A DNA stretch of 64,000 nt, taken from contig CANMOV010000002.1 in the NCBI GenBank assembly GCA_947499565.1, positions 248,001-312,000 on the forward strand, in the 5' to 3' direction. Source of the stretch: an uncultured Croceitalea sp. (GTDB lineage: Bacteria; Bacteroidota; Bacteroidia; Flavobacteriales; Flavobacteriaceae). This document shows, piece by piece, positions 54,871-64,000 of the stretch. Position 1 is the stretch's first letter, and the number at the start of each line of letters is the position of its first letter. The position numbers and the translations under genes are program-made. Below the pieces are notes generated by a model. That model was given only the letters and a program-made list of their open reading frames with translations, did not search any database and was not told the DNA's origin.

Positions 54871-55676
54871 AATGCAGATTGCATGGTTTTAATTAGGTTT
54901 TTAAAAGTGGTTTCTAATACAACTTGCACCTTTGAAGCTCTTTCCCTATTATAAGTGATTTCGTTATCATCCATGTATAGAATTTTGTTCATTTCTAACT
55001 GTAGTGTATGGATATTGTTACTAGGGTTGCCAAAGTATCGGGTGATATGCCCTCCCTTAAAAGGAGTATTATGATTAACGTTAAAATCACTAGACTTTAA
55101 TTGGCTTAAAGCAGCATCAATTAGCACTGAATTTGCGGTTTTAGTATCATTATTTCCCAAAATCATATCAGGGAAAGGCTCTTTTTGAATTGTACTTACT
55201 TTATGGCGAATGGAATGTGCATCCCATAATAAGACATGCCCAAATTGTTTTTTGCGAGCTGTAATCAATGCTTCTACTTTATTGTAATAGGGCCAGTAGT
55301 ATTCTTTTAAGCGTCTGTTTTTTTCATCTTCATTAGGTTCTAAATCTTGTGATTTATAAATCTTGTTTCCAAAGAAATCTGTTGTAGGGGTATTGGAGGT
55401 TATAAGTCTATTGTCATTGTAAAGAGGAACACTCTCAGGGTCTCTATTTAAATCTATAACCCATCTGCTTAAATTTGCTTTAATAAGTGTAATGCCAAGC
55501 GAAGGTGCAAAATCATATAGCTTATGAACAAACCAATCTGTGTCATCCAGATGTTTTTGGAGTCTTTTATTGTAATGTTTTTTAATGGTCTTGGGAAATT
55601 TAGTTCCCGCGTGTGGAACACTAATAATAATTGGGACTGGAGTTGTAGTAGGTTTCGTTATTTTATATAGTTTCAT
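54867..55676 (-). CDS. hutG: N-formylglutamate amidohydrolase
   Basis: A 269-residue FGase-family enzyme: PIIISVPHAGTKFP start, WVIDLNRDP and LLWDAHSIRH carry the zinc ligands. It releases formate and glutamate from N-formylglutamate, completing the route with HutF. Its end overlaps hutF in ATGA, and hutU ends 12 bases before its start. Confidence 0.92.
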   Translation of the reverse strand: MKLYKITKPTTTPVPIIISVPHAGTKFPKTIKKHYNKRLQKHLDDTDWFVHKLYDFAPSLGITLIKANLSRWVIDLNRDPESVPLYNDNRLITSNTPTTDFFGNKIYKSQDLEPNEDEKNRRLKEYYWPYYNKVEALITARKKQFGHVLLWDAHSIRHKVSTIQKEPFPDMILGNNDTKTANSVLIDAALSQLKSSDFNVNHNTPFKGGHITRYFGNPSNNIHTLQLEMNKILYMDDNEITYNRERASKVQVVLETTFKNLIKTMQSAL

Positions 55677-55688
55677 ACGAAGGAGTTA

Positions 55689-57707
55689 TTAAATTAAATT
55701 ATTTAATAACTCATCTTCTACCAAATTAGGCAGGGTGACTTTTAACTGTGGTGTTCGCTCCATTTCCCTCTTAATAGCAAATATGGCCTCTTTATTACGT
55801 GCCCAACTTCTGCGAGAAATACCATTGTTTACATCATAAAAGAGCATATTTTTTAGTCTCCTACTAGCTTCTTCTGAACCATCTAATAACATTCCAAATC
55901 CGCCATTTATTACTTCACCCCAACCAACACCGCCACCATTATGAATGGACACCCATGTTGCTCCTCTAAAACTATCGCCGATTACGTTATGTATGGCCAT
56001 GTCTGCAGTAAATTTACTGCCATCATAAATATTACTAGTTTCCCTAAATGGAGAATCTGTTCCACTAACGTCATGGTGGTCACGACCCAAAACTACAGGG
56101 GCAGAAATAGTTCCATTTTCAATAGCATGGTTAAAAGCTTCTGCAATCTTTATTCGGCCTTCTGCATCCGCGTATAAGATTCGCGCTTGTGAGCCTACGA
56201 CCAATTTATTTTGTTCGGCTTCCTTAATCCAAGTAATATTGTCTTGCATTTGCTGCTGAATTTCTTCAGGAGCAGTTGCTTTTATTTGCTCCATTACTTG
56301 AAGCGCAATGGCATCAGTCTTTTTTAGGTCTTCAGAATCTCCTGAGGTGCATACCCAACGGAAGGGGCCAAAACCATAATCAAAACACATAGGGCCCAAT
56401 ATATCTTGAACATAAGAAGGATATTTAAAATCAATCCCGTTTTCTGCCATTACTTTGCCACCTGCGCGGGATGATTCTAATAAAAATGCATTTCCATAGT
56501 CAAAAAAGTAAGTTCCCTTTTCACTATGCCTATTTATGGCATCTACTTGTCTTCGTAATGATGCTTGAACTTTCTCTTTATATGCTTCAGGGTTTTCAAC
56601 CATCATGATATTTGCTTCCTCAAAGGAGAGTTCAATTGGATAATAACCACCTGCCCATGGATTGTGCAATGAGGTTTGGTCAGAACCTAAATGGATATAA
56701 ATAGCTGACTCGTAAAATTGTTCCCAAACAGTAACAACATTACCAATAAAAGCAATGGAAACAACCTCATTGTTATGAATTGCTTTTTGGGTTCTTTTAA
56801 TAAGTTCATCTATATCAGAAATGAGTTCATCTACCCATCCTTGCTCATATCTTTTAATTGCAGCCGAAGGATTTACCTCTGCACATATGGTGATGCATCC
56901 TGCTATATTCCCAGCTTTTGGTTGAGCGCCACTCATACCACCAAGGCCGGCTGTTAAAAATACTTTACCATTAGGAGAATCTCCTTTATCTAAAACTTTT
57001 CGAAAAGCATTCATGACGGTGATTGCGGTGCCATGAACAATACCTTGAGGACCTATATACATATAGGAGCCTGCTGTCATTTGTCCATATTGGGTAACTC
57101 CTAAAGCATTATATTTTTCCCAGTCATCGGGTTTGGAGTAATTAGGAATCATCATACCATTAGTGACGACGACTCTTGGGGCTTCCTTTGATGATGGAAA
57201 AAGTCCCATTGGATGCCCAGAGTACATATGTAATGTTTGTTCATGGGTCATTTCTGCCAAGTACTTCATCGTTAGTAGGTACTGTGCCCAGTTTTGAAAA
57301 ACTGCCCCATTGCCCCCATAGGTAATTAATTCTTCAGGGTGTTGCGCTACAGCCGGGTCTAGATTATTTTGAATCATAAGCATGATAGCTGCACCTTCCT
57401 TAGTCTTCGCAGGATATTCTAGTATTGGTCTTGCATAAATTGCATAGTGTGGTTTAAACCGATGCATATATATTCTGCCATAGGTCTTTAATTCGTCTGC
57501 AAAATCAACGCCCAACTCCTGATGCCACGCTTTTGGGAAGTAACGTAAAGCATTTTTAATTGCTAGTTTTTTTTCTTCAACAGATAGAATCTCTTTTCTT
57601 TTTGGAGCAGGGTTTCCATCTTTGGGATATGTCTTTTTTTCTGGAAGCTGACCAGGAATTCCTTGTAAAATCTGATCTTTAAAGCTATTTTCTAAAACGG
57701 TTCCCAT
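55689..57707 (-). CDS. hutU: Urocanate hydratase
   Basis: A 672-residue urocanase that adds water to urocanate using bound NAD. Typical blocks: YGGNGAVFQNWAQYL, MYSGHPMGLFPS, TAGLGGMSGAQPKAG (split family motif), and RDHHDVSGTDSPFRET near the C terminus. The start at 57707 (MGTVLENSFKDQ) is preferred because it begins just after the hutI stop; longer forms from 57728 or 57743 overlap hutI. Confidence 0.96.
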   Translation of the reverse strand: MGTVLENSFKDQILQGIPGQLPEKKTYPKDGNPAPKRKEILSVEEKKLAIKNALRYFPKAWHQELGVDFADELKTYGRIYMHRFKPHYAIYARPILEYPAKTKEGAAIMLMIQNNLDPAVAQHPEELITYGGNGAVFQNWAQYLLTMKYLAEMTHEQTLHMYSGHPMGLFPSSKEAPRVVVTNGMMIPNYSKPDDWEKYNALGVTQYGQMTAGSYMYIGPQGIVHGTAITVMNAFRKVLDKGDSPNGKVFLTAGLGGMSGAQPKAGNIAGCITICAEVNPSAAIKRYEQGWVDELISDIDELIKRTQKAIHNNEVVSIAFIGNVVTVWEQFYESAIYIHLGSDQTSLHNPWAGGYYPIELSFEEANIMMVENPEAYKEKVQASLRRQVDAINRHSEKGTYFFDYGNAFLLESSRAGGKVMAENGIDFKYPSYVQDILGPMCFDYGFGPFRWVCTSGDSEDLKKTDAIALQVMEQIKATAPEEIQQQMQDNITWIKEAEQNKLVVGSQARILYADAEGRIKIAEAFNHAIENGTISAPVVLGRDHHDVSGTDSPFRETSNIYDGSKFTADMAIHNVIGDSFRGATWVSIHNGGGVGWGEVINGGFGMLLDGSEEASRRLKNMLFYDVNNGISRRSWARNKEAIFAIKREMERTPQLKVTLPNLVEDELLNNLI

Positions 57708-57711
57708 CTTA

Positions 57712-58938
57712 CTATATTTTAGTTCCATTCTTCCAAACGGCATTTGGTTTTAATTGTCCTTGATGGTATGTAATTTCTTTGTAGTCTGCTACTGGGAAAG
57801 TGATGAAATCCGCAATTTTCCCTTCTTCCAAAGCACCTCTATCTTTTAGTTCTAGTGCCGCTGCTGCGCGATACGTAATACCTGCCAACACTTCTGCATT
57901 AGACAGTTTTTCAAACGTACCAAGTATAGTTGCCTGGGTTAACAAATCACCCATAGGTGCTGAACCTGGATTGTGGTCACTTGCAATCGCTAATGCTCCA
58001 CCGGCATCTAGTAGCTTTCGTGCGGGAGTAAAATCACACCCCAGTCCAATTGATGCCCCAGGCAAGGCAACGGAAATGGTATTGCTTTTTGCTAAGAATG
58101 CAATCTCATTTTCTGAGCTTGCCTCTAAATGGTCTGCGCTAACAGCATTGTAATGTATAGCTGTTTCACTACCTCCTACAGAAAACTGATCGGCATGAAC
58201 TGTTATACTAAACCCCATAGCCCTTGCTTTTTGGAAATAGGGGGCAATATCTAAAGGAGAGAAAGCACTTTCTTCAATAAAGGCATCAATCCTATTAGTT
58301 AGATTTTCAGACTTTAAAATGGGGAATAGTTTTGAGCTTATTTCTAAAAGATAATCTGATGCCGTACCTTCCCAATCTTTGGGTTTCATATGTGCTGCTA
58401 AACAAGTACTTATTAAATCAGATTGGGTTTTAGTGTTAGCTTCTTTAATAGCGTTAAGCATTTTTAATTCTTCAGCTACGGTAAGGCCATAGCCACTTTT
58501 TACTTCTATTGTAGTAATGCCAGATTTTAAATGTCTTTCTGCACGCCTAATAATTCCAGTAACCAATTCCTTTTGAGTAGCTTTCCGTGTTTTGGTAACA
58601 GTATCCCAAATTCCTCCTCCAGCTTTTGCAATTTCTAAGTATGATTTTCCAGAATTACGCATTGCATAATCGTTTGCTCTTGAACCTGCAAAGCAGATAT
58701 GAGTATGGGCATCTATGAATCCAGGAATACAAACAGTTGCACTCGGAATATGTTCTATTTCAATATCATCTGATTTTAGGTCATCAAATTTTCCAATAGC
58801 ATTTATTTTTCCATCTAAGACTAAAATTCCTGCATCTTCAATGACTGTAAGCTCTTCATCAGCTAAGGCACCTTTTTGGGGCATACCAGCCATGGAAAGT
58901 AATTGCGAAAATGGTCCTACTAATGTTGGTTTTTTCAT
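57712..58938 (-). CDS. hutI: Imidazolonepropionase
   Basis: A 408-residue amidohydrolase. PGFIDAHTHICFAGSR, the ligand-bearing VHADQFSVGGSE and SDHNPGSAP mark HutI, which opens the imidazolone ring to give formimidoylglutamate. The ATG at 58938 avoids overlap with the hutH stop at 58940; a start at 58953 would add five residues. Confidence 0.95.
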   Translation of the reverse strand: MKKPTLVGPFSQLLSMAGMPQKGALADEELTVIEDAGILVLDGKINAIGKFDDLKSDDIEIEHIPSATVCIPGFIDAHTHICFAGSRANDYAMRNSGKSYLEIAKAGGGIWDTVTKTRKATQKELVTGIIRRAERHLKSGITTIEVKSGYGLTVAEELKMLNAIKEANTKTQSDLISTCLAAHMKPKDWEGTASDYLLEISSKLFPILKSENLTNRIDAFIEESAFSPLDIAPYFQKARAMGFSITVHADQFSVGGSETAIHYNAVSADHLEASSENEIAFLAKSNTISVALPGASIGLGCDFTPARKLLDAGGALAIASDHNPGSAPMGDLLTQATILGTFEKLSNAEVLAGITYRAAAALELKDRGALEEGKIADFITFPVADYKEITYHQGQLKPNAVWKNGTKI

Positions 58939-58939
58939 A

Positions 58940-60520
58940 TTAGAAAATTTCAAATTGTTCTTGGTGCTTAGTTTCCCAAGTTATGTTGTTTTCTTGTATC
59001 GTAGCTTCGACTAGTTGCGTAATATGCCCATTTTTAACAATGTTAATGGCAATTTCAATATCATCTGCAAATACGCGGTCTTTTTTAGCAAAGCTGACTT
59101 TAGTTCTTACAAATTGATGGATTTTATCCAATAAAACACCAGATTTTAATGGTTTTCTAAACTCGAATGCTTGGGCAGCTGTTAGTAATTCTATTGCCAA
59201 TATCTTCTCAACATTTTCCAAGACTTGAAGTGCTTTTCGCCCACTTATGGAGCCCATACTTACATGATCTTCTTGCCCTAAAGAAGTTGGGATGCTATCT
59301 GCACTTGCTGGAAAGCACAAACTTTTATTTTCACTTGCCAAAGCAGCAGTTGTGTACTGTAAAATCATATAACCAGAATTAATTCCGGTATCATCCATTA
59401 GCAGCTTGGGAACTCCTGGGCTATTGCCTTCCAATGCCAAATAGATTCTACGGTCAGAAATATTGCCTAACTCTGAGGCTGCTAAGGTGGCATAATCTAA
59501 AACCATTGCTATGGGCTGTCCGTGAAAGTTACCTCCACTAATCGTTAATTCATTATTGATAATAACAGGATTATCTGTAACGGAATTAAGTTCTGTTTCT
59601 ATTAATTCTTTAAGGTGTAACCAGGTGTTTCTGGATGCGCCATGTACTTGTGGGATACAACGAAGGGAATAAGGATCTTGCACACGTTCACAATCAATAT
59701 GGTCTTCTAGAATTTCGGAACCTTTTAGTAAAGTTCGTATTCTACCGGCAACATGTTGGTTGCCTTTAAAGGGTCTTAATTCATGAAGTTCTTTAAAAAA
59801 AGGTTTGATAGAACCTTGCAGACCTTCTATCATCATCGCGCCAATAATATCAGCTTGTTTTAAACAAGAATTAAGTTTTTCTACCACTAGAACCCCATGA
59901 GTAAGGATAAACTGTGTTCCATTAATTAGCGCAAGACCTTCTTTGGGACCTAATTCTAAAGAACTGAGATTGGTTTTAGCAAAAAGCTCAGAAGTCTCGA
60001 TTTCTTCTCCCTTAAAATATACTTTCCCTAAACCGATTAGGGGCAAAAAAAGGTGTGATAAAGGAGCTAAATCTCCAGATGCACCTACAGAACCTTGCGA
60101 AGGAACTACTGGGATAGCATCATTGTCTATATGCCATAGAATTCGTTTTAGCGTCTTTAATTGAATGCCGGAATATCCTTTTGCCAAAGCATGTATTTTT
60201 AAAATCAACATAACCTTAGATAATTCCTTACTAATAGGTTTGCCTACACCCACGCTATGACTCTGCAAAATATTCGTTTGCAGAGTTTTGGTTTCTTCCT
60301 TGGAGATTTTGGTTGTGCATAAAGGACCAAATCCGGTATTAATGCCATAAACAGGTTCATTCTTTTCTACGATGTCTGCGACAATCTGAGCACTCTTGCT
60401 TACCTTTTCTTGTGTCTTTTTTGATAAAGTCCCTTTAGTTTTGTTACGTGCAATTGCAAGTGTTTTACTCACGGTCAAGTTTTCTTCACCAAATTGGAAA
60501 TTGTTCAATTGCTCTTTCAT
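58940..60520 (-). CDS. hutH: Histidine ammonia-lyase
   Basis: A 526-residue lyase, first gene of the hut operon; removes ammonia from histidine to give urocanate. The self-formed MIO cofactor comes from Ala-Ser-Gly in GSVGASGDLAPLSHL. INTGFGPL and QDPYSLRC segments are also typical. The ATG at 60520 (MKEQLNNFQFGEE) is chosen; the frame runs on upstream to 60577 through sequence that belongs to the promoter. Confidence 0.95.
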   Translation of the reverse strand: MKEQLNNFQFGEENLTVSKTLAIARNKTKGTLSKKTQEKVSKSAQIVADIVEKNEPVYGINTGFGPLCTTKISKEETKTLQTNILQSHSVGVGKPISKELSKVMLILKIHALAKGYSGIQLKTLKRILWHIDNDAIPVVPSQGSVGASGDLAPLSHLFLPLIGLGKVYFKGEEIETSELFAKTNLSSLELGPKEGLALINGTQFILTHGVLVVEKLNSCLKQADIIGAMMIEGLQGSIKPFFKELHELRPFKGNQHVAGRIRTLLKGSEILEDHIDCERVQDPYSLRCIPQVHGASRNTWLHLKELIETELNSVTDNPVIINNELTISGGNFHGQPIAMVLDYATLAASELGNISDRRIYLALEGNSPGVPKLLMDDTGINSGYMILQYTTAALASENKSLCFPASADSIPTSLGQEDHVSMGSISGRKALQVLENVEKILAIELLTAAQAFEFRKPLKSGVLLDKIHQFVRTKVSFAKKDRVFADDIEIAINIVKNGHITQLVEATIQENNITWETKHQEQFEIF

Positions 60521-60540
60521 AAGTAACGTAGGTTTTATTG

Positions 60541-60591
60541 TACTATAAAAGTAAAAGCTATATTTGATAATTACCAATACTATTTTTAGTA
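60541..60591. promoter_or_regulatory. hutH / lysR divergent operator and promoter
   Basis: The 84-base gap has two TACT...AGTA inverted repeats: TACTATAAAAGTA (60541-60553) and TACTATTTTTAGTA (60578-60591). Between them TATATTTG (60559-60566) fits a -7 box for the regulator. Paired T-N-A sites are usual for LysR proteins that control a divergent operon. Confidence 0.5.
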
Positions 60592-60604
60592 CTATTTAAT
60601 AATT

Positions 60605-61489
60605 ATGAGTTATCAAATTGAATTAAGACACTTTAGCTATTTTTTGGCAGTAGCAGAAGAATTACACTATAGAAAAGCTGCGGAAAAGTTGTTTATTTCT
60701 CAGCCAGGGCTAAGTACACAGATTAAACAGATGGAGTCAATTTTGGGGGTAAAACTGTTTGAGAGAGATAAGAAAAAAGTTAGTTTAACTGCCGCTGGTT
60801 CTTTTCTAAAAGGAGAAGTGGAATTTATTATGAACCACTTGAGTCAAACTAAAAGACATTTAAAACTTATTGATGAGGGGCATTTAGGTGAAATACGTAT
60901 TGGGTTTTTAGGTTCTGCAATGCAGAAAGTAATACCAAATCTATTATTAAGTTTAAAAGATAAATCCCCGGAGGTCCATACAAGTTTAGAAGAACTTACC
61001 AATCATGCTCAAATTAGCGCCTTGTTAAAAGATAAATTAGATATCGGTTTTGTGCGATTGGCAAGGGTCCCTAGTGGATTAAATATTAAACCAGTTTTTA
61101 GAGACACCTTTTCACTTGTTGTACCAATTGATTTTCATATTGATGAACGAAATTTTATGGGAATGCATCAACTGGCTAAAAATGACTTTATTTTGTTTTC
61201 TCAAGATTACAGTTCGTTATACTATGATACTATAATGAGCATATGTGAAGATGCAGGCTTTACCCCAAAAGTTTCCCATAAGTCGGTTCATGCACTAACC
61301 ATATTTAAATTGGTAGAGAATAGATTAGGAATATCTATTGTGCCAACTGCCTTACAATATGGTTTTAAAATGAATGTAAAATTTATTGAACTAAAAAAAA
61401 TAAAACAAAAAGCAATCCTTTCCGCCGCATGGAAGTCTGATAATAGAAATCCCGTATTACAGCAATGTCTAAATGCACTTTTTGATTGA
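60605..61489 (+). CDS. LysR-family regulator of the hut operon
   Basis: A 294-residue LysR regulator. The winged HTH is residues 20-60 (YRKAAEKLFISQPGLSTQIKQME, then LGVKLFERDKKKVSLT), and the effector domain follows. It is transcribed divergently from hutH across an 84-base gap with inverted repeats, so it most likely controls histidine degradation, perhaps with urocanate as effector; that ligand is inferred. Confidence 0.9.
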   Translation: MSYQIELRHFSYFLAVAEELHYRKAAEKLFISQPGLSTQIKQMESILGVKLFERDKKKVSLTAAGSFLKGEVEFIMNHLSQTKRHLKLIDEGHLGEIRIGFLGSAMQKVIPNLLLSLKDKSPEVHTSLEELTNHAQISALLKDKLDIGFVRLARVPSGLNIKPVFRDTFSLVVPIDFHIDERNFMGMHQLAKNDFILFSQDYSSLYYDTIMSICEDAGFTPKVSHKSVHALTIFKLVENRLGISIVPTALQYGFKMNVKFIELKKIKQKAILSAAWKSDNRNPVLQQCLNALFD

Positions 61490-61504
61490 AGATAGTGGAA
61501 AACC

Positions 61505-61615
61505 GTCAGTTCGAGTTTTTTGTTAAAAAAGTATCGAGAACAAGGTTTTTAGTTTTGAAATTCTTATTCTCGATACAATTTTCCGCACTTTGCGTGGAAA
61601 ATTACTCGAATTGAC
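61505..61615. repeat. Palindromic intergenic repeat, copy 1
   Basis: 111 bases with outer arms GTCAGTTCGAGT/ACTCGAATTGAC (one mismatch), an inner stem GTATCGAGAA/TTCTCGATAC and a small third stem ATTTTCC/GGAAAAT. The same plan recurs at 62221-62330, on the other side of the nitroreductase gene. Confidence 0.7.
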
Positions 61616-61658
61616 GAATTTCGTCGAGCAATTAATTTTACCGCGATAATAAAGTACT

Positions 61659-62213
61659 ATGATTTTTGACCTCATTAAGAAAAGAAGAAGCGTTTTTCCT
61701 GTCCAATATAATAGTGAACCCATTACTAAAGAAACTATAGAAAAGTTGCTTGAAGCGGCCAATTGGGCTCCAAACCACAAGAAAACGGAACCATGGCGTT
61801 TTAAGGTCTTACTAGGAGATTCTAAGGCCAGATTAGGAGAATTTTTGTCAAGTAAGTATCAAGAAGTTGATGCCAAGCCTAAACAAATAAAAATTAAAAA
61901 ACTACAAGAGAATCCAAAAAAGGCCGGCGCCATTATTGCTATTTGTATGCAGCGCGATCCAAATGTAAGCTTGCCAGAATGGGAAGAAATTGCAGCTACC
62001 GCTATGGCTGTTCAAAACATGTGGTTAGCAGCAACAGAATTAGGAATAGGTTCCTATTGGAGTTCTCCGGGATTAATAAAATATATAGATGAATTCTTTG
62101 ATTTAAACAATGGAGAAAAATGTTTGGGCTTCTTCTATTTGGGCTACTCAGATGAGGAAATCACCCAAGGTGTACGTGAGCCTATCGCAGATAAAGTTGA
62201 GTGGTTTACATAA
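61659..62213 (+). CDS. Nitroreductase family protein
   Basis: A 184-residue FMN-dependent nitroreductase, YdjA-like in size. RRSVFPVQ at the start binds FMN phosphate; AANWAPNHKKTEPWRF and YWSSPG are family blocks. It reduces nitro or quinone compounds with NAD(P)H; true substrate unknown. It is a single gene bracketed by two copies of a palindromic repeat. Confidence 0.92.
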   Translation: MIFDLIKKRRSVFPVQYNSEPITKETIEKLLEAANWAPNHKKTEPWRFKVLLGDSKARLGEFLSSKYQEVDAKPKQIKIKKLQENPKKAGAIIAICMQRDPNVSLPEWEEIAATAMAVQNMWLAATELGIGSYWSSPGLIKYIDEFFDLNNGEKCLGFFYLGYSDEEITQGVREPIADKVEWFT

Positions 62214-62220
62214 TAGCAAT

Positions 62221-62330
62221 GTCACTTCGAGTGAATTTTTAGCGAAGTGATTAAAATTTATATCGAGAAGTCTCTTAGTTCTCGATACATTTTTCTTTTT
62301 TTTCATAAAAAAGAAAATACTCGAACTGAC
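62221..62330. repeat. Palindromic intergenic repeat, copy 2
   Basis: 110 bases with outer arms GTCACTTCGAGT/ACTCGAACTGAC (one mismatch), inner stem TATCGAGAA/TTCTCGATA and an A/T hairpin in place of the third stem of copy 1. Confidence 0.7.
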
Positions 62331-62342
62331 AAAAGTACTTGT

Positions 62343-62855
62343 CTAACCAAACGTAAATAATTCAGGACCATACTCTATAGCTTTCCAAATAAAAATCCCT
62401 AGGTATATAATTGCAATAACGAACTTCATAAAAGTTCCTGTTAAAAATCCTAGGAAAGATCCAAATGCTGCTTTTAGAGCCGTTTTTTGATCTGCCTTAT
62501 TGGATAGTTCTCCAACCAATGCCCCAATAAATGGCCAAATTATTATTCCAAAAGGTCCTAGAACTGGAAAAATTATAGCGACTAGTAAACCTATAATAGT
62601 ACCTATCATACCCGCTTTACTGCCACCAAATTTTTTAGTGCCAACAGCAGGGATTATATAGTCTAAAATAAAAACAGCTATTGCTACCACTAAGGTTATT
62701 CCCAATAACCACCAATCATCTGGTACTGCTTTAGTCAAGTAAAGTAAAAGTAAACCTACCCAGCTAATAGGTGGTCCAGGGAGTACTGGTAAAAAACTAC
62801 CCAAAATGCCAATTAGCATTAACAGGAACCCAATAACAAGTAGTACAACATCCAT
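62343..62855 (-). CDS. DUF456 membrane protein
   Basis: A 170-residue DUF456 protein with glycine-rich membrane helices; the PVLPGPPISWVGLLLLY and GTIIGLLVAIIFPVLGPFG segments are the family marks. Function unknown; a small-molecule or glycine-zipper channel-like role has not been shown. It converges with the nitroreductase gene. Confidence 0.92.
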   Translation of the reverse strand: MDVVLLVIGFLLMLIGILGSFLPVLPGPPISWVGLLLLYLTKAVPDDWWLLGITLVVAIAVFILDYIIPAVGTKKFGGSKAGMIGTIIGLLVAIIFPVLGPFGIIIWPFIGALVGELSNKADQKTALKAAFGSFLGFLTGTFMKFVIAIIYLGIFIWKAIEYGPELFTFG

Positions 62856-63016
62856 AGTATAATTTCTGTCTATTAGACAAATTTACATTGGTTTTGTTAC
62901 AATAGGTAATGACAATCACATCATTTTTGAGCTAAAACAAACAAACATGAAATCCATTTTAACGCAGAGTAAATTCGCTTAAAAATCGTAGTTTTAGCCA
63001 AATTCTAAGGGCTCTC

Positions 63017-63496
63017 ATGCGTAAGTTATTGTTCTTATATCTTCTTGGGTTTTTATCTTCTTGTAACTACTTTCAATCACAAGAAAAACAAACCAATCAA
63101 TTAGTTAACGATAAGTTGTTAGCGATTGACTGGAATGATGTTGATGCATATCCACTATTTGAAGATTGTGATGAGAATGCAATCAAACAAGTGCAGAAAG
63201 ACTGTTTTCAAGAAAACATGTTAAAATACTTTTCTTCTGCATTTGGAGATATGGAGTTTGAGGTTGAAAATGATATTAACGATACCCTTTATATTGATTT
63301 TTTAATAGACGAGCATGGTTTTATGACGGTGCTGGAAATTCAAGAAAAAGACAATGTTAAAAAAGTGCTACCCCAATTAAAGGATGAACTTTCTAAAAGA
63401 TTAAACGATTTAACTACGGTTGCTCCTGCCCTTAAAAGAAGTACGCCAGTAAGTATAAAATTTAGATTACCACTCTTAATAAACACCACAAACTAA
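63017..63496 (+). CDS. Small lipoprotein with TonB-C-like domain
   Basis: A 159-residue lipoprotein (lipobox GFLSSC, Cys about 16). The C-terminal half, with [16 protein letters not shown], then [21 protein letters not shown], resembles the TonB C-terminal fold seen in Bacteroidota lipoproteins. It ends one base before the ruvC start, so the two are likely cotranscribed. Function unknown. Confidence 0.75.
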   Translation: MRKLLFLYLLGFLSSCNYFQSQEKQTNQLVNDKLLAIDWNDVDAYPLFEDCDENAIKQVQKDCFQENMLKYFSSAFGDMEFEVENDINDTLYIDFLIDEHGFMTVLEIQEKDNVKKVLPQLKDELSKRLNDLTTVAPALKRSTPVSIKFRLPLLINTTN

Positions 63497-63497
63497 A

Positions 63498-64000
63498 TTG
63501 GCTAAAGAGAGAATCATATTAGGGATAGATCCTGGGACAACCATAATGGGTTTTGGAATCATTAAAGTGGTAAATAAAAAGATGGAGTTTATACAAATGA
63601 ATGAACTGCTTCTTAAAAAGTATAATGACCCTTATACCAAACTTAAACTTATTTTTGAGCGTACTATTGAGTTAATAGACACCTATCACCCAGATGAGAT
63701 TGCAATAGAAGCCCCTTTTTTTGGTAAAAATGTGCAGTCGATGCTTAAGTTAGGGCGTGCACAAGGGGTTGCAATGGCGGCTGGCTTATCTAGACAAATA
63801 CCAATAACGGAATACCTTCCCAAAAAAATAAAAATGGCAATTACAGGTAACGGAAATGCTAGTAAGGAGCAAGTTGCCAAAATGCTACAGGGAATGTTGG
63901 GACTAAAATCATTACCTAAAAATTTAGATAGTACAGATGGGTTAGCAGCTGCCGTTTGTCATTTTTACAATGAAGGTCGCGTTGAGGTTGGTAAATCTTA
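63498..64000 (+). CDS. ruvC: Holliday junction resolvase RuvC (partial, cut by window end)
   Basis: 167 codons are visible from a TTG start at 63498, with no stop before the window ends; about 17 residues are missing by comparison with usual RuvC length. Catalytic acids are in [16 protein letters not shown] and the C-terminal [15 protein letters not shown]. RuvC cuts Holliday junctions symmetrically with RuvAB. The TTG start is directly preceded by the lipoprotein stop. Confidence 0.95.
   Translation, partial: MAKERIILGIDPGTTIMGFGIIKVVNKKMEFIQMNELLLKKYNDPYTKLKLIFERTIELIDTYHPDEIAIEAPFFGKNVQSMLKLGRAQGVAMAAGLSRQIPITEYLPKKIKMAITGNGNASKEQVAKMLQGMLGLKSLPKNLDSTDGLAAAVCHFYNEGRVEVGKS

Noticed and set aside
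1-64000. CRISPR array
   Set aside because: No series of regularly spaced direct repeats and no cas genes were seen.

Overview
The window is from a low-GC member of the Bacteroidota, most likely a marine Flavobacteriaceae. The evidence is promoters of the TAnnTTTG type, the CTn-type tra and mob genes, a DNA polymerase III alpha subunit with a fused N-terminal exonuclease, the flavobacterial rpsP-rimM order and the typical hut genes. I do not assign a genus.

Bases 1 to about 33,000 are accessory DNA: part of an integrative and conjugative element (ICE) whose left end lies outside the window. Its left arm holds ssb, a RadC-like gene, a hairpin-rich stretch that is a candidate oriT, and the mobilization genes (BfmA-like accessory protein, DUF5712-type relaxase, coupling ATPase), followed by a ParDE toxin-antitoxin pair. 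Its right arm is a leftward tra operon (traE-F-G-I-J-K-M-N, 24101 to 17168), a divergent cell-wall amidase, metabolic and secreted-enzyme cargo (Crp/Fnr regulator, sterol desaturase-like protein, M43 protease, class C serine hydrolase, orphan PhnD-like lipoprotein), and an rteC - HTH - EEP-nuclease operon. The right border falls somewhere between rteC and tRNA-Asp at 33308-33381, whose own terminator is intact.

Between the mob and tra arms lies a second, nested element of about 10 kb (7163-17157). Each end carries a 32-bp site built as 13-bp inverted arms around a 6-bp core; the arms match and the cores differ. Just inside the right site is a catalytic-domain-only tyrosine recombinase. The cargo looks like antiviral defence: a 1,202-aa protein with a C-terminal PD-(D/E)xK nuclease motif, a 357-aa protein with a degenerate nuclease-like N terminus, a nuclease-STAND NTPase of Avs type split by a one-base frameshift, a structured candidate RNA, and a proteasome-beta-like Ntn hydrolase with T1/D/K spacing intact. 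This element is the strongest candidate for a little-described system here.

From tRNA-Asp onward the DNA is chromosomal core. It holds a DUF58 protein, trxA, dnaE, rpsP with a three-hairpin leader, rimM, a four-helix-bundle gene flanked by inverted repeats, trmN6, glutaryl-CoA dehydrogenase, a lipoprotein trehalase, a Tat-exported class V aminotransferase, an FdhF/YdeP-type molybdoenzyme with its DUF7009 partner, and a dinB-dnaE2 mutagenesis operon under a double palindromic operator. Next come a candidate small RNA and a complete histidine-degradation operon (hutH-I-U-G-F, five-step HutF/HutG route) with a divergent LysR regulator. The window closes with a nitroreductase between two copies of a palindromic intergenic repeat, a DUF456 protein, a small lipoprotein and the start of ruvC.
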